From Pokkaliibacter sp. MBI-7 (GTDB taxonomy: Bacteria; Pseudomonadota; Gammaproteobacteria; Pseudomonadales; Balneatricaceae): a stretch of 64,000 nt of DNA. Under the pieces are notes generated by a model that saw only the letters and a list, made by a program, of their open reading frames with translations, was not told where the DNA came from and ran no database searches. A program made the position numbers and the translations under genes. The DNA lies in assembly GCF_029846635.1 (NCBI RefSeq), contig NZ_JARVTG010000002.1, forward strand, positions 1,281,501-1,345,500. Reading direction: 5' to 3'. Shown here in pieces: positions 8,996-18,372 of the stretch. Positions within the stretch are counted from its first letter, which is position 1; the number at the start of each line of letters is the position of its first letter.

Positions 8996-10153
8996 ATGTC
9001 CTCACAAATAGTTCTTCCGCGCCTTATGCAGATCGGTGGTGGAGCGATTCAGCAAATAGCATCCACGCTCCACTCATTAAACTGTTCCAGACCTCTTATT
9101 GTGACTGACAATATGATGGTTAAACTTGAATATGCGGCACATATCGAGAGGCTACTCACAGAGCACGATATTACAGCTGATGTATTTTCAGACACCGTCC
9201 CCGAACCTACGATGGCATCTATTCTTGCTGGTGTAGAAAAAGCCAAATCAGGTGATTACGACAGCATCATTGCTTTAGGTGGTGGCAGTCCTATTGATAG
9301 CGCCAAAGCAATTGCCATTCTCGCCAAATTTGGTGGAGGAATGCGGGACTACAAATTCCCCCGTATTGTCAATGAAGCAGGATTGCCAGTCATAGCTATT
9401 CCAACAACGGCAGGAACGGGTTCAGAGGTCACCCGGTTCACCATCATTACCGATGAAACCAAAGATGAAAAAATGCTCTGTGTCGGTCTTGGCTTTATGC
9501 CAATGGCAGCACTTGTGGACTACGAGCTCACTCTGAGCCTGCCACCCAGAATCACGGCGGATACAGGTATTGATGCACTGACCCATGCCATGGAAGCCTA
9601 CGTGAGTAAAAAGGCCAATCCCTTCAGCGACGCCCAGGCTCTGGCAGCCATGCGCTTGATCGGCCCCAATCTGCGCAAGGCTTATCATGACGGTAACAAT
9701 GCAACAGCACGTGAGGCGATGATGCTTGGCTCTACACTGGCTGGTGTCGCCTTCTCCAATGCCTCTGTAGCGCTCGTGCATGGCATGAGTCGTCCTATTG
9801 GAGCTTTCTTCCATGTGCCCCATGGCCTGTCCAACGCCATGCTGCTGCCCTGTGTGACCGCCTATTCCATACCCGCCGCGGCTGATCGTTACGCTGACTG
9901 TGCTCGCGCCATTGGCGTTGCTGATAGCAATGACGATGACAGTACCGCCAATCAAAAGCTCCTTGATGAACTGGTCGCCCTGAATCGTGAGTTGCATGTG
10001 CCAAGCCCCGAAGCCTTCGGTATCGATCGGCATAAGTTCTTTGAACTGATGCCCACCATGGCGGAGCAGGCTCTGGCATCTGGCTCTCCGGGCAACAACC
10101 CTCGTGTACCGAGTGCAGAAGAAATCATTGCTCTCTATAGCGAACTTTGGTGA
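8996..10153 (+). CDS. dddB: Iron-containing alcohol dehydrogenase DddB
   Basis: A 385-residue group III (Fe-dependent) alcohol dehydrogenase. The NAD-binding GGGS sits at residues 95-98, and the metal ligands Asp193, His197, His262 and His276 match the spacing in FucO. In the DMSP pathway DddB oxidises the 3-hydroxypropionate made by DddD to malonate semialdehyde. The start at 8996 is chosen because AAGGA lies 6 bases upstream of it; the ATG at 8990 overlaps that ribosome-binding site. The gene lies between the transporter and the semialdehyde dehydrogenase. Confidence 0.88.
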   Translation: MSSQIVLPRLMQIGGGAIQQIASTLHSLNCSRPLIVTDNMMVKLEYAAHIERLLTEHDITADVFSDTVPEPTMASILAGVEKAKSGDYDSIIALGGGSPIDSAKAIAILAKFGGGMRDYKFPRIVNEAGLPVIAIPTTAGTGSEVTRFTIITDETKDEKMLCVGLGFMPMAALVDYELTLSLPPRITADTGIDALTHAMEAYVSKKANPFSDAQALAAMRLIGPNLRKAYHDGNNATAREAMMLGSTLAGVAFSNASVALVHGMSRPIGAFFHVPHGLSNAMLLPCVTAYSIPAAADRYADCARAIGVADSNDDDSTANQKLLDELVALNRELHVPSPEAFGIDRHKFFELMPTMAEQALASGSPGNNPRVPSAEEIIALYSELW

Positions 10154-10227
10154 GTCACAAGCGAAGCAGTTAGTACCTGTTCACTGCGCATTAATCAGCA
10201 CAACAACCCCTCTTGAGGAAAATAACA

Positions 10228-11724
10228 ATGGAAACCTTGGGTCATTTGATCAATGGACACATGGTGCACGAAGGCCAGCGCCAGCAAAGCATCTACAATC
10301 CAGCAACCGGCGCAGTCGCGCGACAGGTAAGTCTGGCCTCCGTGGCGACCGTCGAGAGCGCTATCGCAGCCGCCCATCAGGCCTATCCCGCCTGGCGCAA
10401 TACCCCTGCAATCAAACGCGCTCGTATCATGTTTCGTTTCAAGGAACTGCTCGAGCAGAACGCCACCAGAATTGCTGAACTGATCGGCGAAGAGCATGGC
10501 AAAATCAGCCACGACGCGATGGGTGAGTTACAACGTGGTATCGAGAATGTGGAATACGCCTGCGGTGCCCCTGAACTGCTCAAAGGTGAGCACAGCCGTC
10601 ATGTCGGCCCCAACATTGACTCCTGGAGCGAGTTTCAGCCACTGGGCGTAGTGGCAGGGATTACACCTTTCAATTTCCCTGTGATGGTGCCGCTGTGGAT
10701 GTTCCCCATGGCATTGGTATGCGGTAACACCTTTGTTCTCAAGCCATCAGAGCGCGACCCTTCTTCTACACTATTTATTGCGCAGTTGCTGCAGGAAGCC
10801 GGGCTGCCGGACGGCGTCATGAACGTTGTCAACGGTGATAAAGAAGCCGTGGACACCTTGCTGCACGACAAACGAGTACAGGCTGTGAGCTTCGTTGGCT
10901 CAACCCCGATCGCCGAATACATCTATGCAACGGCCACTGCCAATGGTAAGCGTTGCCAGGCATTAGGCGGTGCTAAAAACCATGCTATCGTCATGCCTGA
11001 TGCCGACATGGACAACACCGTCAATCAGCTGATTGGTGCTGCTTTTGGCTCCTCGGGTGAGCGCTGCATGGCCTTGTCTGTGGCGGTTGCCGTGGGCGAT
11101 GCCACTGCCGACAAGCTTATTGCCGGGATGCAGACGGCTATGAGCAGCCTGAAGGTCGGCGCCTATACTGACAGCCACAATGACTTTGGCCCGGTGATAA
11201 CCCGTGAGCATCAACAAAAAGTACTGGGATTTATCGATAGCGCCGAGCAGCAGGGAGCTCATGTTGTCGTCGATGGGCGGCACATTGAGGTCTGTGATCA
11301 TGAACAGGGGTTCTTTGTCGGCGGCACCCTGATCGACCATGTTTCTCCAGAAATGCACAGCTACAAAAACGAAATTTTCGGCCCTGTGTTGCAGGTCGTT
11401 CGGGTCAAGACCATGCAGGAAGCAATGGATCTGATCAATGCCCATGAGTACGGTAACGGCACCTGTATTTTCACCCGTGATGGTGAAGCGGCCCGTTATT
11501 TCTCTGATCACATTTTGGTGGGTATGGTTGGCATCAACGTGCCTCTACCTGTCCCTGTGGCTTACCACAGTTTTGGCGGTTGGAAACGCTCACTGTTTGG
11601 TGACCTGTCAGCTTATGGACCCGATGCCGTTCGTTTCTATACCCGACGTAAAACCATTACACAGCGTTGGCCCAGTGCAGGCGTTCGCGAGGGTGTTGAG
11701 TTTTCCATGCCGACCATGAAATAA
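10228..11724 (+). CDS. dddC: Malonate/methylmalonate-semialdehyde dehydrogenase DddC
   Basis: A 498-residue CoA-acylating aldehyde dehydrogenase of the MmsA family. The hydrophobic TPFNFP near residue 147, the FVGST nucleotide-binding turn near 222-226 and the catalytic Cys280 in SSGERC are in the right order, and the length is typical of MmsA. In this setting it is DddC, which converts malonate semialdehyde from DddB to acetyl-CoA and CO2. The ATG at 10228 follows GAGGA by about 8 bases. It ends the dddTBC group. Methylmalonate semialdehyde from valine could be a second substrate. Confidence 0.9.
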   Translation: METLGHLINGHMVHEGQRQQSIYNPATGAVARQVSLASVATVESAIAAAHQAYPAWRNTPAIKRARIMFRFKELLEQNATRIAELIGEEHGKISHDAMGELQRGIENVEYACGAPELLKGEHSRHVGPNIDSWSEFQPLGVVAGITPFNFPVMVPLWMFPMALVCGNTFVLKPSERDPSSTLFIAQLLQEAGLPDGVMNVVNGDKEAVDTLLHDKRVQAVSFVGSTPIAEYIYATATANGKRCQALGGAKNHAIVMPDADMDNTVNQLIGAAFGSSGERCMALSVAVAVGDATADKLIAGMQTAMSSLKVGAYTDSHNDFGPVITREHQQKVLGFIDSAEQQGAHVVVDGRHIEVCDHEQGFFVGGTLIDHVSPEMHSYKNEIFGPVLQVVRVKTMQEAMDLINAHEYGNGTCIFTRDGEAARYFSDHILVGMVGINVPLPVPVAYHSFGGWKRSLFGDLSAYGPDAVRFYTRRKTITQRWPSAGVREGVEFSMPTMK

Positions 11725-11737
11725 GCAGATTGAAGTT

Positions 11738-11792
11738 TGACTGCCAGACAGATAGAAAACTCTTTCGCGAGAGTGAATCTGGCTGGCAGTCA
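11738..11792. other. Nested inverted repeat after dddC
   Basis: Ten-base arms TGACTGCCAG and CTGGCAGTCA lie 35 bases apart and enclose a smaller ACTCT/AGAGT hairpin. The structure starts 14 bases after dddC and lies upstream of dddR. It is probably a terminator-like or RNA-processing structure. Confidence 0.5.
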
Positions 11793-11964
11793 GATCAGCC
11801 TTACACGACTCAAGTGGTGTCAGGATGAGCAGCTTCTCGGCCGTTCGTTTCATCCAGCCCTTGCGCACCAGTCAATGACAGTCACAATCACGCCTGAGCA
11901 CAGCCATATTGCGATATATGGCGCTTGATTTTTTCAGCACCCGCCATAGCAGTTGAGTATTTAA

Positions 11965-12864
11965 GTGAGTAAAAAACGCCTCCCGCCGCTTAATTGGCTA
12001 CGCTCTTTTGAAGCTTCCGCACGCCACCTCAACTTCACCCTCGCCGCCACAGAGCTTAACCTGACGCAGGCCGCCATCAGCCAGCAAGTGAAGGGGCTGG
12101 AAACACAACTTGGCGCGACCTTATTCAAACGCTTGCCGCGTGGGCTCGAACTAACGGATGCAGGAAAGTCCTATCTCCCTCCTGTACGAGACGCCATCGA
12201 ACGCCTGGCCGCAGTCACCGATGAAATATTCGGGCAGGGCGTTGCCAAGGCTGTCACGGTCAAAGTCAATCTGGTGTTCTTTACGCACTGGCTGGCACCC
12301 CGTCTGCATCGCTTTTATGCGTTGCACCCAGATGTGCGGTTGAACTTTCCCAGCAGTATCTGGATTGAAGAACGGAAATGGGACTCTGATATGGATATCC
12401 GTCATGGCCTTGGTAACTGGCAAGGACTGACATCAGAACGCCTGACGTGGGATCATCTGGTCCCGGTCTGTGGCCACAACGTCAACGGCAAAGCACCACC
12501 TGCACACATCGGGCAGTTAGCAGACTACACATTGCTGCATGTTGCGGGGTACAAGGAAGGCTGGGGATACTGGCTGAGTCAGTCTGGCAATGACGACCTC
12601 GTTATAGCCAGCCATGTCCATTTTGACACTCTCATTTCGGCACTGCAGATGGCCTCGCTCGGCCATGGCATTGCTCTCGGCAGGACATCACTTATCAGCA
12701 ACCTGCTGCAGAGCCAGCTTCTGATTGCTCCCTTTGCAGAACAGTTTGCAACGCAAGAGGCGTTTTATCTGGTTTATCCCTCACAGCACAGTATTTCCCA
12801 CAATGCGGAGAAGTTCAGAGCCTGGCTAGTACAGGAAGCCATCGATGCTCACCTGAACAGCTGA
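11965..12864 (+). CDS. dddR: LysR-family regulator DddR of the DMSP cluster
   Basis: A 299-residue LysR-type regulator. The N-terminal winged helix-turn-helix (residues about 8-66) contains LNFTLAATELNLTQAAISQQVKGLE, shown here only to locate the recognition helix; the LNWLRSFEASARH start is typical of the GcvA-like branch. A co-inducer-binding domain follows. The start codon is GTG with only a weak upstream GTTGAG. It is the last gene of the ddd cluster, where a LysR protein called DddR activates dddD in response to DMSP. That role is inferred from position. The stop codon lies inside a short tandem repeat. Confidence 0.8.
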   Translation: MSKKRLPPLNWLRSFEASARHLNFTLAATELNLTQAAISQQVKGLETQLGATLFKRLPRGLELTDAGKSYLPPVRDAIERLAAVTDEIFGQGVAKAVTVKVNLVFFTHWLAPRLHRFYALHPDVRLNFPSSIWIEERKWDSDMDIRHGLGNWQGLTSERLTWDHLVPVCGHNVNGKAPPAHIGQLADYTLLHVAGYKEGWGYWLSQSGNDDLVIASHVHFDTLISALQMASLGHGIALGRTSLISNLLQSQLLIAPFAEQFATQEAFYLVYPSQHSISHNAEKFRAWLVQEAIDAHLNS

Positions 12865-12876
12865 ACAGCTGAACAG
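12853..12876. repeat. 8-bp tandem repeat across the dddR stop codon
   Basis: CTGAACAG occurs three times in direct succession. The dddR stop codon TGA falls at the junction of the first and second copies, so copy number does not alter the protein beyond its last residues. Confidence 0.85.
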
Positions 12877-12948
12877 CCACCACGGCAAGAAGGAACGGAC
12901 AGAAGATCAATGCACTCTGCAGTTCGATGGCCATTCATCCCGCCAGGG

Positions 12949-13665
12949 TCACGACAGCATTCTAGCCATCAGAGGGATAAGAATCGCACTCACTACGCCC
13001 GTCATGCCGATGGCCAGCCCCGCAAAGGCCCCTGCCAGAGCACTGATTTCAAAAGCCAGGGCCGTGCCAATGCCATGGGACGAGACGCCTAGTACAAAGC
13101 CTCTTATCTTGTGGTCTTCAATGTTCATCAACCTGAACAAAGGAGGAGCAACAAAGCACCCTAACGTTCCGGTAATCAGCACCAGACCAGAGGTCAGCGA
13201 CGGATAGCCACCAATTTTTTCTGATATACCCATAGCAATGGGCGACGTTACCGACTTGGGCATGATCGACATCACCGTTTCCGGCATGCTGCCCATCAGC
13301 AGCGCCACCCCGGCTGCACTCATGGCGGCTACCAGCGCGCCACTGACACAGGTTACCAGCAGCAGGGCCAGTATTTCTCTGACTCTGGCCAGATGGTCAT
13401 ACAAGGGTACGGCAAGCGCGACCGTTGCTGGCCCGAGCAGGAAGTGCACAAACTGCGCCCCCTCGAAATACTGGTTATAGCTGATACCGGTCAGGGTCAG
13501 AATGCTGATGATGATCGCCATGGACACCAGCACCGGGTGCAGTAAAGGAGACCCCTTAGCCAGCCGGTTCAGCCACAGTGCAAACATAAACACGATCAGG
13601 GTTAAGGTCAGCCACAGCAGCGGGCTGGCTGCCAGATACAGCCACAGATCAGTCAGCCGGTCCAT
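12949..13665 (-). CDS. lrgB: LrgB/CidB-family membrane protein
   Basis: A 238-residue polytopic membrane protein of the LrgB (YohK) family, recognised by the MPKSVTSPIAMGIS segment followed by SLTSGLVLITGTLG and a GVSSHGIGTALAFE segment near the end. With LrgA it forms a holin/antiholin-like or small-metabolite (pyruvate, glycolate) export system. The ATG at 13665 is preceded by the strong GAGGAGGG. It overlaps the end of lrgA by 17 bases, so the two are translated from one transcript. Its actual role here is not determined by context. Confidence 0.85.
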   Translation of the reverse strand: MDRLTDLWLYLAASPLLWLTLTLIVFMFALWLNRLAKGSPLLHPVLVSMAIIISILTLTGISYNQYFEGAQFVHFLLGPATVALAVPLYDHLARVREILALLLVTCVSGALVAAMSAAGVALLMGSMPETVMSIMPKSVTSPIAMGISEKIGGYPSLTSGLVLITGTLGCFVAPPLFRLMNIEDHKIRGFVLGVSSHGIGTALAFEISALAGAFAGLAIGMTGVVSAILIPLMARMLS

Positions 13666-14014
13666 GTTTGCCCTCCTCACCCTTACCCATCATCCGCCCC
13701 ATCACCAGTGAGGCGATGACAATGGTCAGCACAGAGCTGATCACCAGCGCCAGAGCAATGCTCAGCCAGTCCGCCTGAATCAGCCTGAAATGCACCATCA
13801 GCCCCACACCAGCGGGAACAAACAGCAGCGACAGGTGCTTCAGCAGCCCTTCCGCCACCAGTCTTAACCCGGACGGCACCTCGCCATTGATCATCAACCC
13901 TACCAGCAGCAGGATCATCCCGACCACCGGACTGGGGAAAGGCAGGTCCAGCGAGCGCACCAGCAACTCCCCGATCAGCTGACACCCCAGCAAAATAACA
14001 AATCCACCCAGCAC
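13649..14014 (-). CDS. lrgA: LrgA/CidA-family membrane protein
   Basis: A protein of about 121 residues with four hydrophobic helices, including LLGCQLIGELLVRSLDLPFPSPVVGM in the first half, typical of LrgA/CidA (YohJ). It partners the LrgB protein encoded directly downstream. Two GTG starts are possible: 14014, which has GGGGAG 8 bases upstream, and 14023, which has no spaced ribosome-binding site; the former is preferred. The pair lies back to back with the malate synthase gene. Confidence 0.8.
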   Translation of the reverse strand: MLGGFVILLGCQLIGELLVRSLDLPFPSPVVGMILLLVGLMINGEVPSGLRLVAEGLLKHLSLLFVPAGVGLMVHFRLIQADWLSIALALVISSVLTIVIASLVMGRMMGKGEEGKHGPAD

Positions 14015-14122
14015 CTGAAGCACTCCCCGCTATCAACGCTTGCGCAAAACTTTCAGGGCATCAGCGCAGCCCTGCTTATCACTGACTGACAATAATGTCG
14101 TATTTACACCTCGCACGATAAG

Positions 14123-14136
14123 TAGATCATGGTCTA
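14123..14136. promoter_or_regulatory. Imperfect palindrome upstream of glcB
   Basis: TAGATCATGGTCTA is a palindrome apart from one mismatched pair. It lies about 140 bases upstream of glcB in the divergent lrgA/glcB region and resembles sites bound by dimeric GntR-type repressors in layout only. Confidence 0.25.
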
Positions 14137-14274
14137 GATATGTATGGTGCAACTGCACAAATTTTATCCAGACAGACTCGAACCATCGCCCACCGCCTTT
14201 GTTTTGCCAGTCGCTCGCTGTCGCGACCGGGCAGTAGCAGAACAGAGGCTACGGGCAATCAGCATGAGGTGAGT

Positions 14275-16440
14275 ATGAATAACCGGGTTCAGCGGGGCGG
14301 CCTGCAGGTCGCTGCTATTTTGGATGACCTGATCGCCACAGAAGTACTGCCAGGCACCGGGGTCAGCGAGGAGCAATTCTGGGCAGGGCTGGAGCGAATT
14401 GTGACCACGCTGGGTCCGGTCAATCGCCATCTGCTGCAACAGCGTGATGATATTCAGGCCAGGCTTGATGCCTGGTGGCAGGCTCGTTCAGGCCAGCCAT
14501 TTGATCTGGCAGCCTACCGCAGCTTCCTGCAGGAGATTGGCTATCTGGTCGAAGCCGGTGCTCCGTTCAGTATCAGCACGACTCAGGTAGATGCTGAAAT
14601 CGCCACTATTGCTGGTCCGCAACTGGTGGTCCCCCTCAGCAATGCCCGCTTTTCCCTGAATGCAGCCAATGCCCGCTGGGGTAGCCTGTACGATGCCCTG
14701 TACGGCACTGACGTGATCGATGAAGGTCAGGGTTGCGAACGTAATCAGGGCTTCAACCCCGTCCGCGCCCGTCGCGTGATTGAGTGGACTCACGCCTTCC
14801 TTGATACCGCCCTGCCACTGGCAGAAGGCAGCCATGCGGATGTCAAAAGCTACAGCCGCACTGATGCGGACGGAACCGCTCAGCTACTGATCACCCTGAA
14901 GAATGGCCAGCAGACGAAGCTCGCAACGCCCACTCAATGGGTCGGTTACGGTGACAACAGCTTCCTGTTCCAGAACAACGGCCTGCACATCGAGCTGAAG
15001 ATTGACCCGCTCAATCCTGTTGGTCGTCTCAGTGATGCGGGCATCAAGGACATCGTGCTGGAATCAGCCATCTCCACCATTCAGGACTGCGAAGACTCCG
15101 TTGCCGCTGTCGATGCAGCTGACAAGGTGCTGGTCTACCGCAACTGGCTGGGACTGATGAAAGGTGATCTGGAGGAAACCTTCAGCAAGGGTGGCAAGGA
15201 CATGACACGACGCATGAACAGCGACCGTCAGTTCACCGCCGTCGATGGTTCCACCCTCACCCTGCACGGTCGCAGCCTGCTGCTGGTGCGTAATGTGGGC
15301 CACCTGATGACCACAGATGCCGTGCTGGACGCCGATGGCAATGACATTTTTGAAGGCATGCTCGATGCCATGGTCACCGTCGCCAGCGCCATGCATGACC
15401 TCAAAGGTCTGGGCCGGGTGAGTAACAGCCGCAGTGGCAGCATCTACGTGGTGAAGCCCAAGATGCATGGCCCTGCCGAAGCCGCCCTGACCAATGATCT
15501 GTTCTCGCTGGTCGAAGACGCGCTGGGCCTGCCCGCCTATACCGTCAAGGTCGGGGTGATGGATGAGGAGCGCCGTACCACAGCCAATCTGGCGGAATGT
15601 ATCCGCGCCGTCAAAGAGCGCCTGGTGTTTATCAATACCGGTTTTCTTGATCGCACCGGCGATGAAATTCATACCAGCATGGAAGCAGGCCCCTTCCTGC
15701 CCAAGGAGCTGATCAAGGCTGAACCCTGGATCAAGGCTTACGAAAATCGCAACGTCGATGTCGGCCTGGCCTGCGGCCTGCAGGGCAAAGCCCAGATCGG
15801 CAAAGGCATGTGGGCCAAACCCGACAGCATGGCAGACATGCTGGCCAGCAAGCAGGCGCACCCTGAAGCAGGCGCCAGCTGTGCCTGGGTGCCCTCGCCG
15901 ACCGCCGCGACTCTGCACGCCACCCATTATCATCAGGTGTCGGTCGCAGCCCGTCAGGAGCAGCTGAAAAGCCGGCCGATAGCCAGTCTGGATGACATCC
16001 TCACCCCCCCCCTGCTGGGCAATTATCAGCTCAGTGCCGACGCCATTCAGGCAGAGCTGGACAACAACGCGCAGGGCCTGCTCGGTTATGTGGTGCGCTG
16101 GGTGGATCAGGGCGTAGGCTGCTCGAAAGTGCCTGACATCAACAATGTCGGCCTGATGGAAGACCGCGCCACCCTGCGTATTTCCAGCCAGCATATGGCT
16201 AACTGGCTGCGCCACGGCATCTGCAATGAAGCGCAGGTGGTCGAAACCCTGCAGCGTATGGCTACCATTGTGGATCAGCAGAATGCAGACGACAGCGCCT
16301 ATGTGCCCATGGCACCGGGCTATGACGGCATTGCCTTCAAAGCCGCGTCTGATCTGGTATTCAAAGGATGCGCACAGCCCAATGGTTACACCGAGCCTCT
16401 ATTGCATGCTTATCGCAAACAGCTCAAAGGCAATGCCTGA
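14275..16440 (+). CDS. glcB: Malate synthase G
   Basis: A 721-residue monomeric malate synthase of the G type, which condenses glyoxylate with acetyl-CoA to malate in the cytosol. The order ESAISTIQDCEDSVAAVD, then VYRNWLGLMKG, then the NSRSGSIYVVKPKMHGP segment, is diagnostic and the length is normal. The ATG at 14275 follows GAGGTGA; frames open further upstream lack that context. It stands alone, divergent from lrgAB, and ends in a strong bidirectional terminator. It would support growth on acetyl-CoA- and glyoxylate-yielding substrates. Confidence 0.96.
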   Translation: MNNRVQRGGLQVAAILDDLIATEVLPGTGVSEEQFWAGLERIVTTLGPVNRHLLQQRDDIQARLDAWWQARSGQPFDLAAYRSFLQEIGYLVEAGAPFSISTTQVDAEIATIAGPQLVVPLSNARFSLNAANARWGSLYDALYGTDVIDEGQGCERNQGFNPVRARRVIEWTHAFLDTALPLAEGSHADVKSYSRTDADGTAQLLITLKNGQQTKLATPTQWVGYGDNSFLFQNNGLHIELKIDPLNPVGRLSDAGIKDIVLESAISTIQDCEDSVAAVDAADKVLVYRNWLGLMKGDLEETFSKGGKDMTRRMNSDRQFTAVDGSTLTLHGRSLLLVRNVGHLMTTDAVLDADGNDIFEGMLDAMVTVASAMHDLKGLGRVSNSRSGSIYVVKPKMHGPAEAALTNDLFSLVEDALGLPAYTVKVGVMDEERRTTANLAECIRAVKERLVFINTGFLDRTGDEIHTSMEAGPFLPKELIKAEPWIKAYENRNVDVGLACGLQGKAQIGKGMWAKPDSMADMLASKQAHPEAGASCAWVPSPTAATLHATHYHQVSVAARQEQLKSRPIASLDDILTPPLLGNYQLSADAIQAELDNNAQGLLGYVVRWVDQGVGCSKVPDINNVGLMEDRATLRISSQHMANWLRHGICNEAQVVETLQRMATIVDQQNADDSAYVPMAPGYDGIAFKAASDLVFKGCAQPNGYTEPLLHAYRKQLKGNA

Positions 16441-16459
16441 GTTCGGCGATTGACGGAAA

Positions 16460-16490
16460 CAAAACAGCCCGGATTATCCGGGCTGTTTTG
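16460..16490. terminator. Bidirectional terminator between glcB and the converging gene
   Basis: A perfect 14-bp stem with a 3-base loop starts CAAAACAGCCCGGA. A-rich and T-rich ends on either side make it work in both directions, serving glcB on the plus strand and the membrane protein gene on the minus strand. Confidence 0.9.
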
Positions 16491-16493
16491 TCT

Positions 16494-17081
16494 TCACTGA
16501 GGCAGGGACAGCTCACGCCGTCGCATTACCACCAGCGCAAAAAATGCCACACACAGCGCGCCAGACACCAGCGGGAACAGGATCGTCACCAGTGAGTAAT
16601 GCTCCAGAGCCAGTAACGAGATGCCATTACGAATCGCCAGAATCATGAAAAAGCTCAAACGTTCTTCATGGGGCAGCAAATAGGCCTTCCGGAAGGACGG
16701 CATAAAGCCAAAGATTTCCACCACCGTCAGGATGATGACCGCAATTAACGGGTCAGCGGTGAGATACCACAGCGGCAACGACGACATCGCCAGCCAGAAA
16801 TACACCCAGTCACTGCGACTGACCGAAAAATCCCCCCGCTTCGTGAAGGCCAGTACCGCCACATAGAGTGTCAGCAGGCCAGAAATGACAATCGGCCATG
16901 AACCGGCCCCGCCGTTATCGACCCACTGCGCCACCCCCACCACCAGTGTGGTCATCCCCCAGATGATCCAACTGAATACATGGGGTTTGGTGCGGCCATC
17001 GTGGATGGAGCGGATATAGGGAAGATACGCAATAAAGGTCAGGGCAATCGCCAGGGCGCTGTAAAACACCTTGAGGCTCAT
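16494..17081 (-). CDS. Conserved polytopic membrane protein, function unknown
   Basis: A 195-residue protein with about six or seven hydrophobic helices, starting MSLKVFYSALAIALTF and ending in a short basic tail. An early loop reads LPYIRSIHDGRTKPHVFSW, which with the following WIIWG helix recalls small sugar or PQ-loop-type membrane proteins, but I do not recognise the family with confidence. The start is placed at the ATG with GGAG 6 bases upstream; an in-frame ATG 12 bases earlier is possible. It lies alone between convergent glcB and a GFA-family gene on the same strand. Confidence 0.7.
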   Translation of the reverse strand: MSLKVFYSALAIALTFIAYLPYIRSIHDGRTKPHVFSWIIWGMTTLVVGVAQWVDNGGAGSWPIVISGLLTLYVAVLAFTKRGDFSVSRSDWVYFWLAMSSLPLWYLTADPLIAVIILTVVEIFGFMPSFRKAYLLPHEERLSFFMILAIRNGISLLALEHYSLVTILFPLVSGALCVAFFALVVMRRRELSLPQ

Positions 17082-17207
17082 GATGGGCTCCATGGAATCC
17101 GTGGTATTCAGAGGGAAACAGTGCAGCAGAGTAACACGCCTGCAGGCGAGTTAAATCGCCGTTTGCGACATCATCCCTGTCGCCCATGGCGTTGGGAACG
17201 TGTTCTC

Positions 17208-17612
17208 TCAGCCCTTGAGATCAGAAGGATGATGAGTCCCGTTGGCGACCGGCACATCGCCCAGCTCAAACGGATTCACGCCGTCCAGACAACCGATGTT
17301 GTAGCCACACTCAGTGGGGTCTGAGCGGCGCTGATGATGGGTATACACACCACAGACAGAGCAGAAATAGTGCTTCGCGGTGTGACTGTGGAACTGATAC
17401 AGGCGCAACACCTCCTGCCCCTGCACAACGTGCAGCCGATGGACGGGAATCGCCCCCATGATGGCTCCCTTGCGCCGGCAGAGGGAGCAGTCGCAGCGTA
17501 TCGGCCGCTCGATGCCGTCCGGAAGTTCCAGCTCAAGCACCACGGCGCCGCAATGGCAGCTTGCCCTGTGCCGTGGTGCAATGATCGTTTCACCTATCTG
17601 TTTGATGCCCAT
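17208..17612 (-). CDS. GFA-family zinc-binding protein
   Basis: A 134-residue protein of the GFA/CENP-V fold (often annotated as glutathione-dependent formaldehyde-activating). The zinc ligands are visible: CHC at residues 19-21, CDCSLC at 40-45 and CSVC at 84-87. Most members of the family do not make S-hydroxymethylglutathione, so the enzymatic name should not be taken literally. The ATG follows a G-rich GGGGGA. It lies downstream of the Lrp-type regulator gene in the same direction, 25 bases away. Confidence 0.85.
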   Translation of the reverse strand: MGIKQIGETIIAPRHRASCHCGAVVLELELPDGIERPIRCDCSLCRRKGAIMGAIPVHRLHVVQGQEVLRLYQFHSHTAKHYFCSVCGVYTHHQRRSDPTECGYNIGCLDGVNPFELGDVPVANGTHHPSDLKG

Positions 17613-17636
17613 AGTCCCCCCTGCTGGCAGCCAGCA

Positions 17637-18119
17637 TCACTTCTCACCCGCCTGCCGACGGGCGTCCAGTGCAAACACCGTATCGTTCTTGATCTCACGC
17701 AGGGCGAAATGGGTATGTGCCTGCCCCACCCCTTCCAGCGTAAAGATCTTTTCGTTGAGGAAGGCGTCATAGACCGTCATGTCCTCCACCGCGACCAGCA
17801 GCATGAAGTCAGCACTACCAGTGACGGCGAAACACTGCAGCACTTCAGGATAGGAACGGACGGCGTCCTCAAAGGCCTGCTTGCACTCAGGCATGTGACG
17901 CACCAGAGACACGGAGAGCATCGCCCGCAAACCGCGTGCAATCTTGTTAGCGTCCAGTAAGGCCGTGTATTTGCGGATGACGCCTGCCTCTTCGAGGGCT
18001 TTTACCCTGCGCCAGGCAGCAGCGGAAGACAAACCGACACGTTCGGCTAACTCCAGGTTGGTAATACGGCCATCTTCCTGTAACAGATTAAGAATATGGC
18101 GGTCATACGAATCAAACAT
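17637..18119 (-). CDS. Lrp/AsnC-family regulator, probable controller of the adjacent dehydrogenase
   Basis: A 160-residue feast/famine regulator. The N-terminal helix-turn-helix (DRHILNLLQEDGRIT, then ELAERVGLSSAAAWRRV) is followed by a RAM ligand-binding domain from about residue 65. It is divergent from the 2-oxo acid dehydrogenase genes at 18373, the same layout as bkdR with the branched-chain 2-oxo acid dehydrogenase operon of pseudomonads. It is therefore inferred to sense an amino acid and control that operon. Confidence 0.85.
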   Translation of the reverse strand: MFDSYDRHILNLLQEDGRITNLELAERVGLSSAAAWRRVKALEEAGVIRKYTALLDANKIARGLRAMLSVSLVRHMPECKQAFEDAVRSYPEVLQCFAVTGSADFMLLVAVEDMTVYDAFLNEKIFTLEGVGQAHTHFALREIKNDTVFALDARRQAGEK

Positions 18120-18372
18120 GACGAGATTCCAGCAACGCTAAATTATTTTTCTTTAAATGACGGACCGGTCAAAAATCCTTTCGTTTTATCCGCCAACCGA
18201 CCTGCAAAAGCAAGCACATTTCCAACGCAACCTAATACAATTTTTCGCACACAAGGCAGGATTTACGTAACACTTTAGAGTTCACCCTCACCCTGCCTGG
18301 ATAGACGACGCCTTTATAAGAACAACAGCAGCACCCCGGCCCACGCGGTGCTTGATGAGCAGGAGTTATCCC

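Noticed and set aside
15064..16215. A 383-codon open frame antisense to malate synthase
   Set aside because: It lies wholly inside glcB on the opposite strand, has no ribosome-binding site and its protein has a composition typical of a mirrored GC-rich gene.
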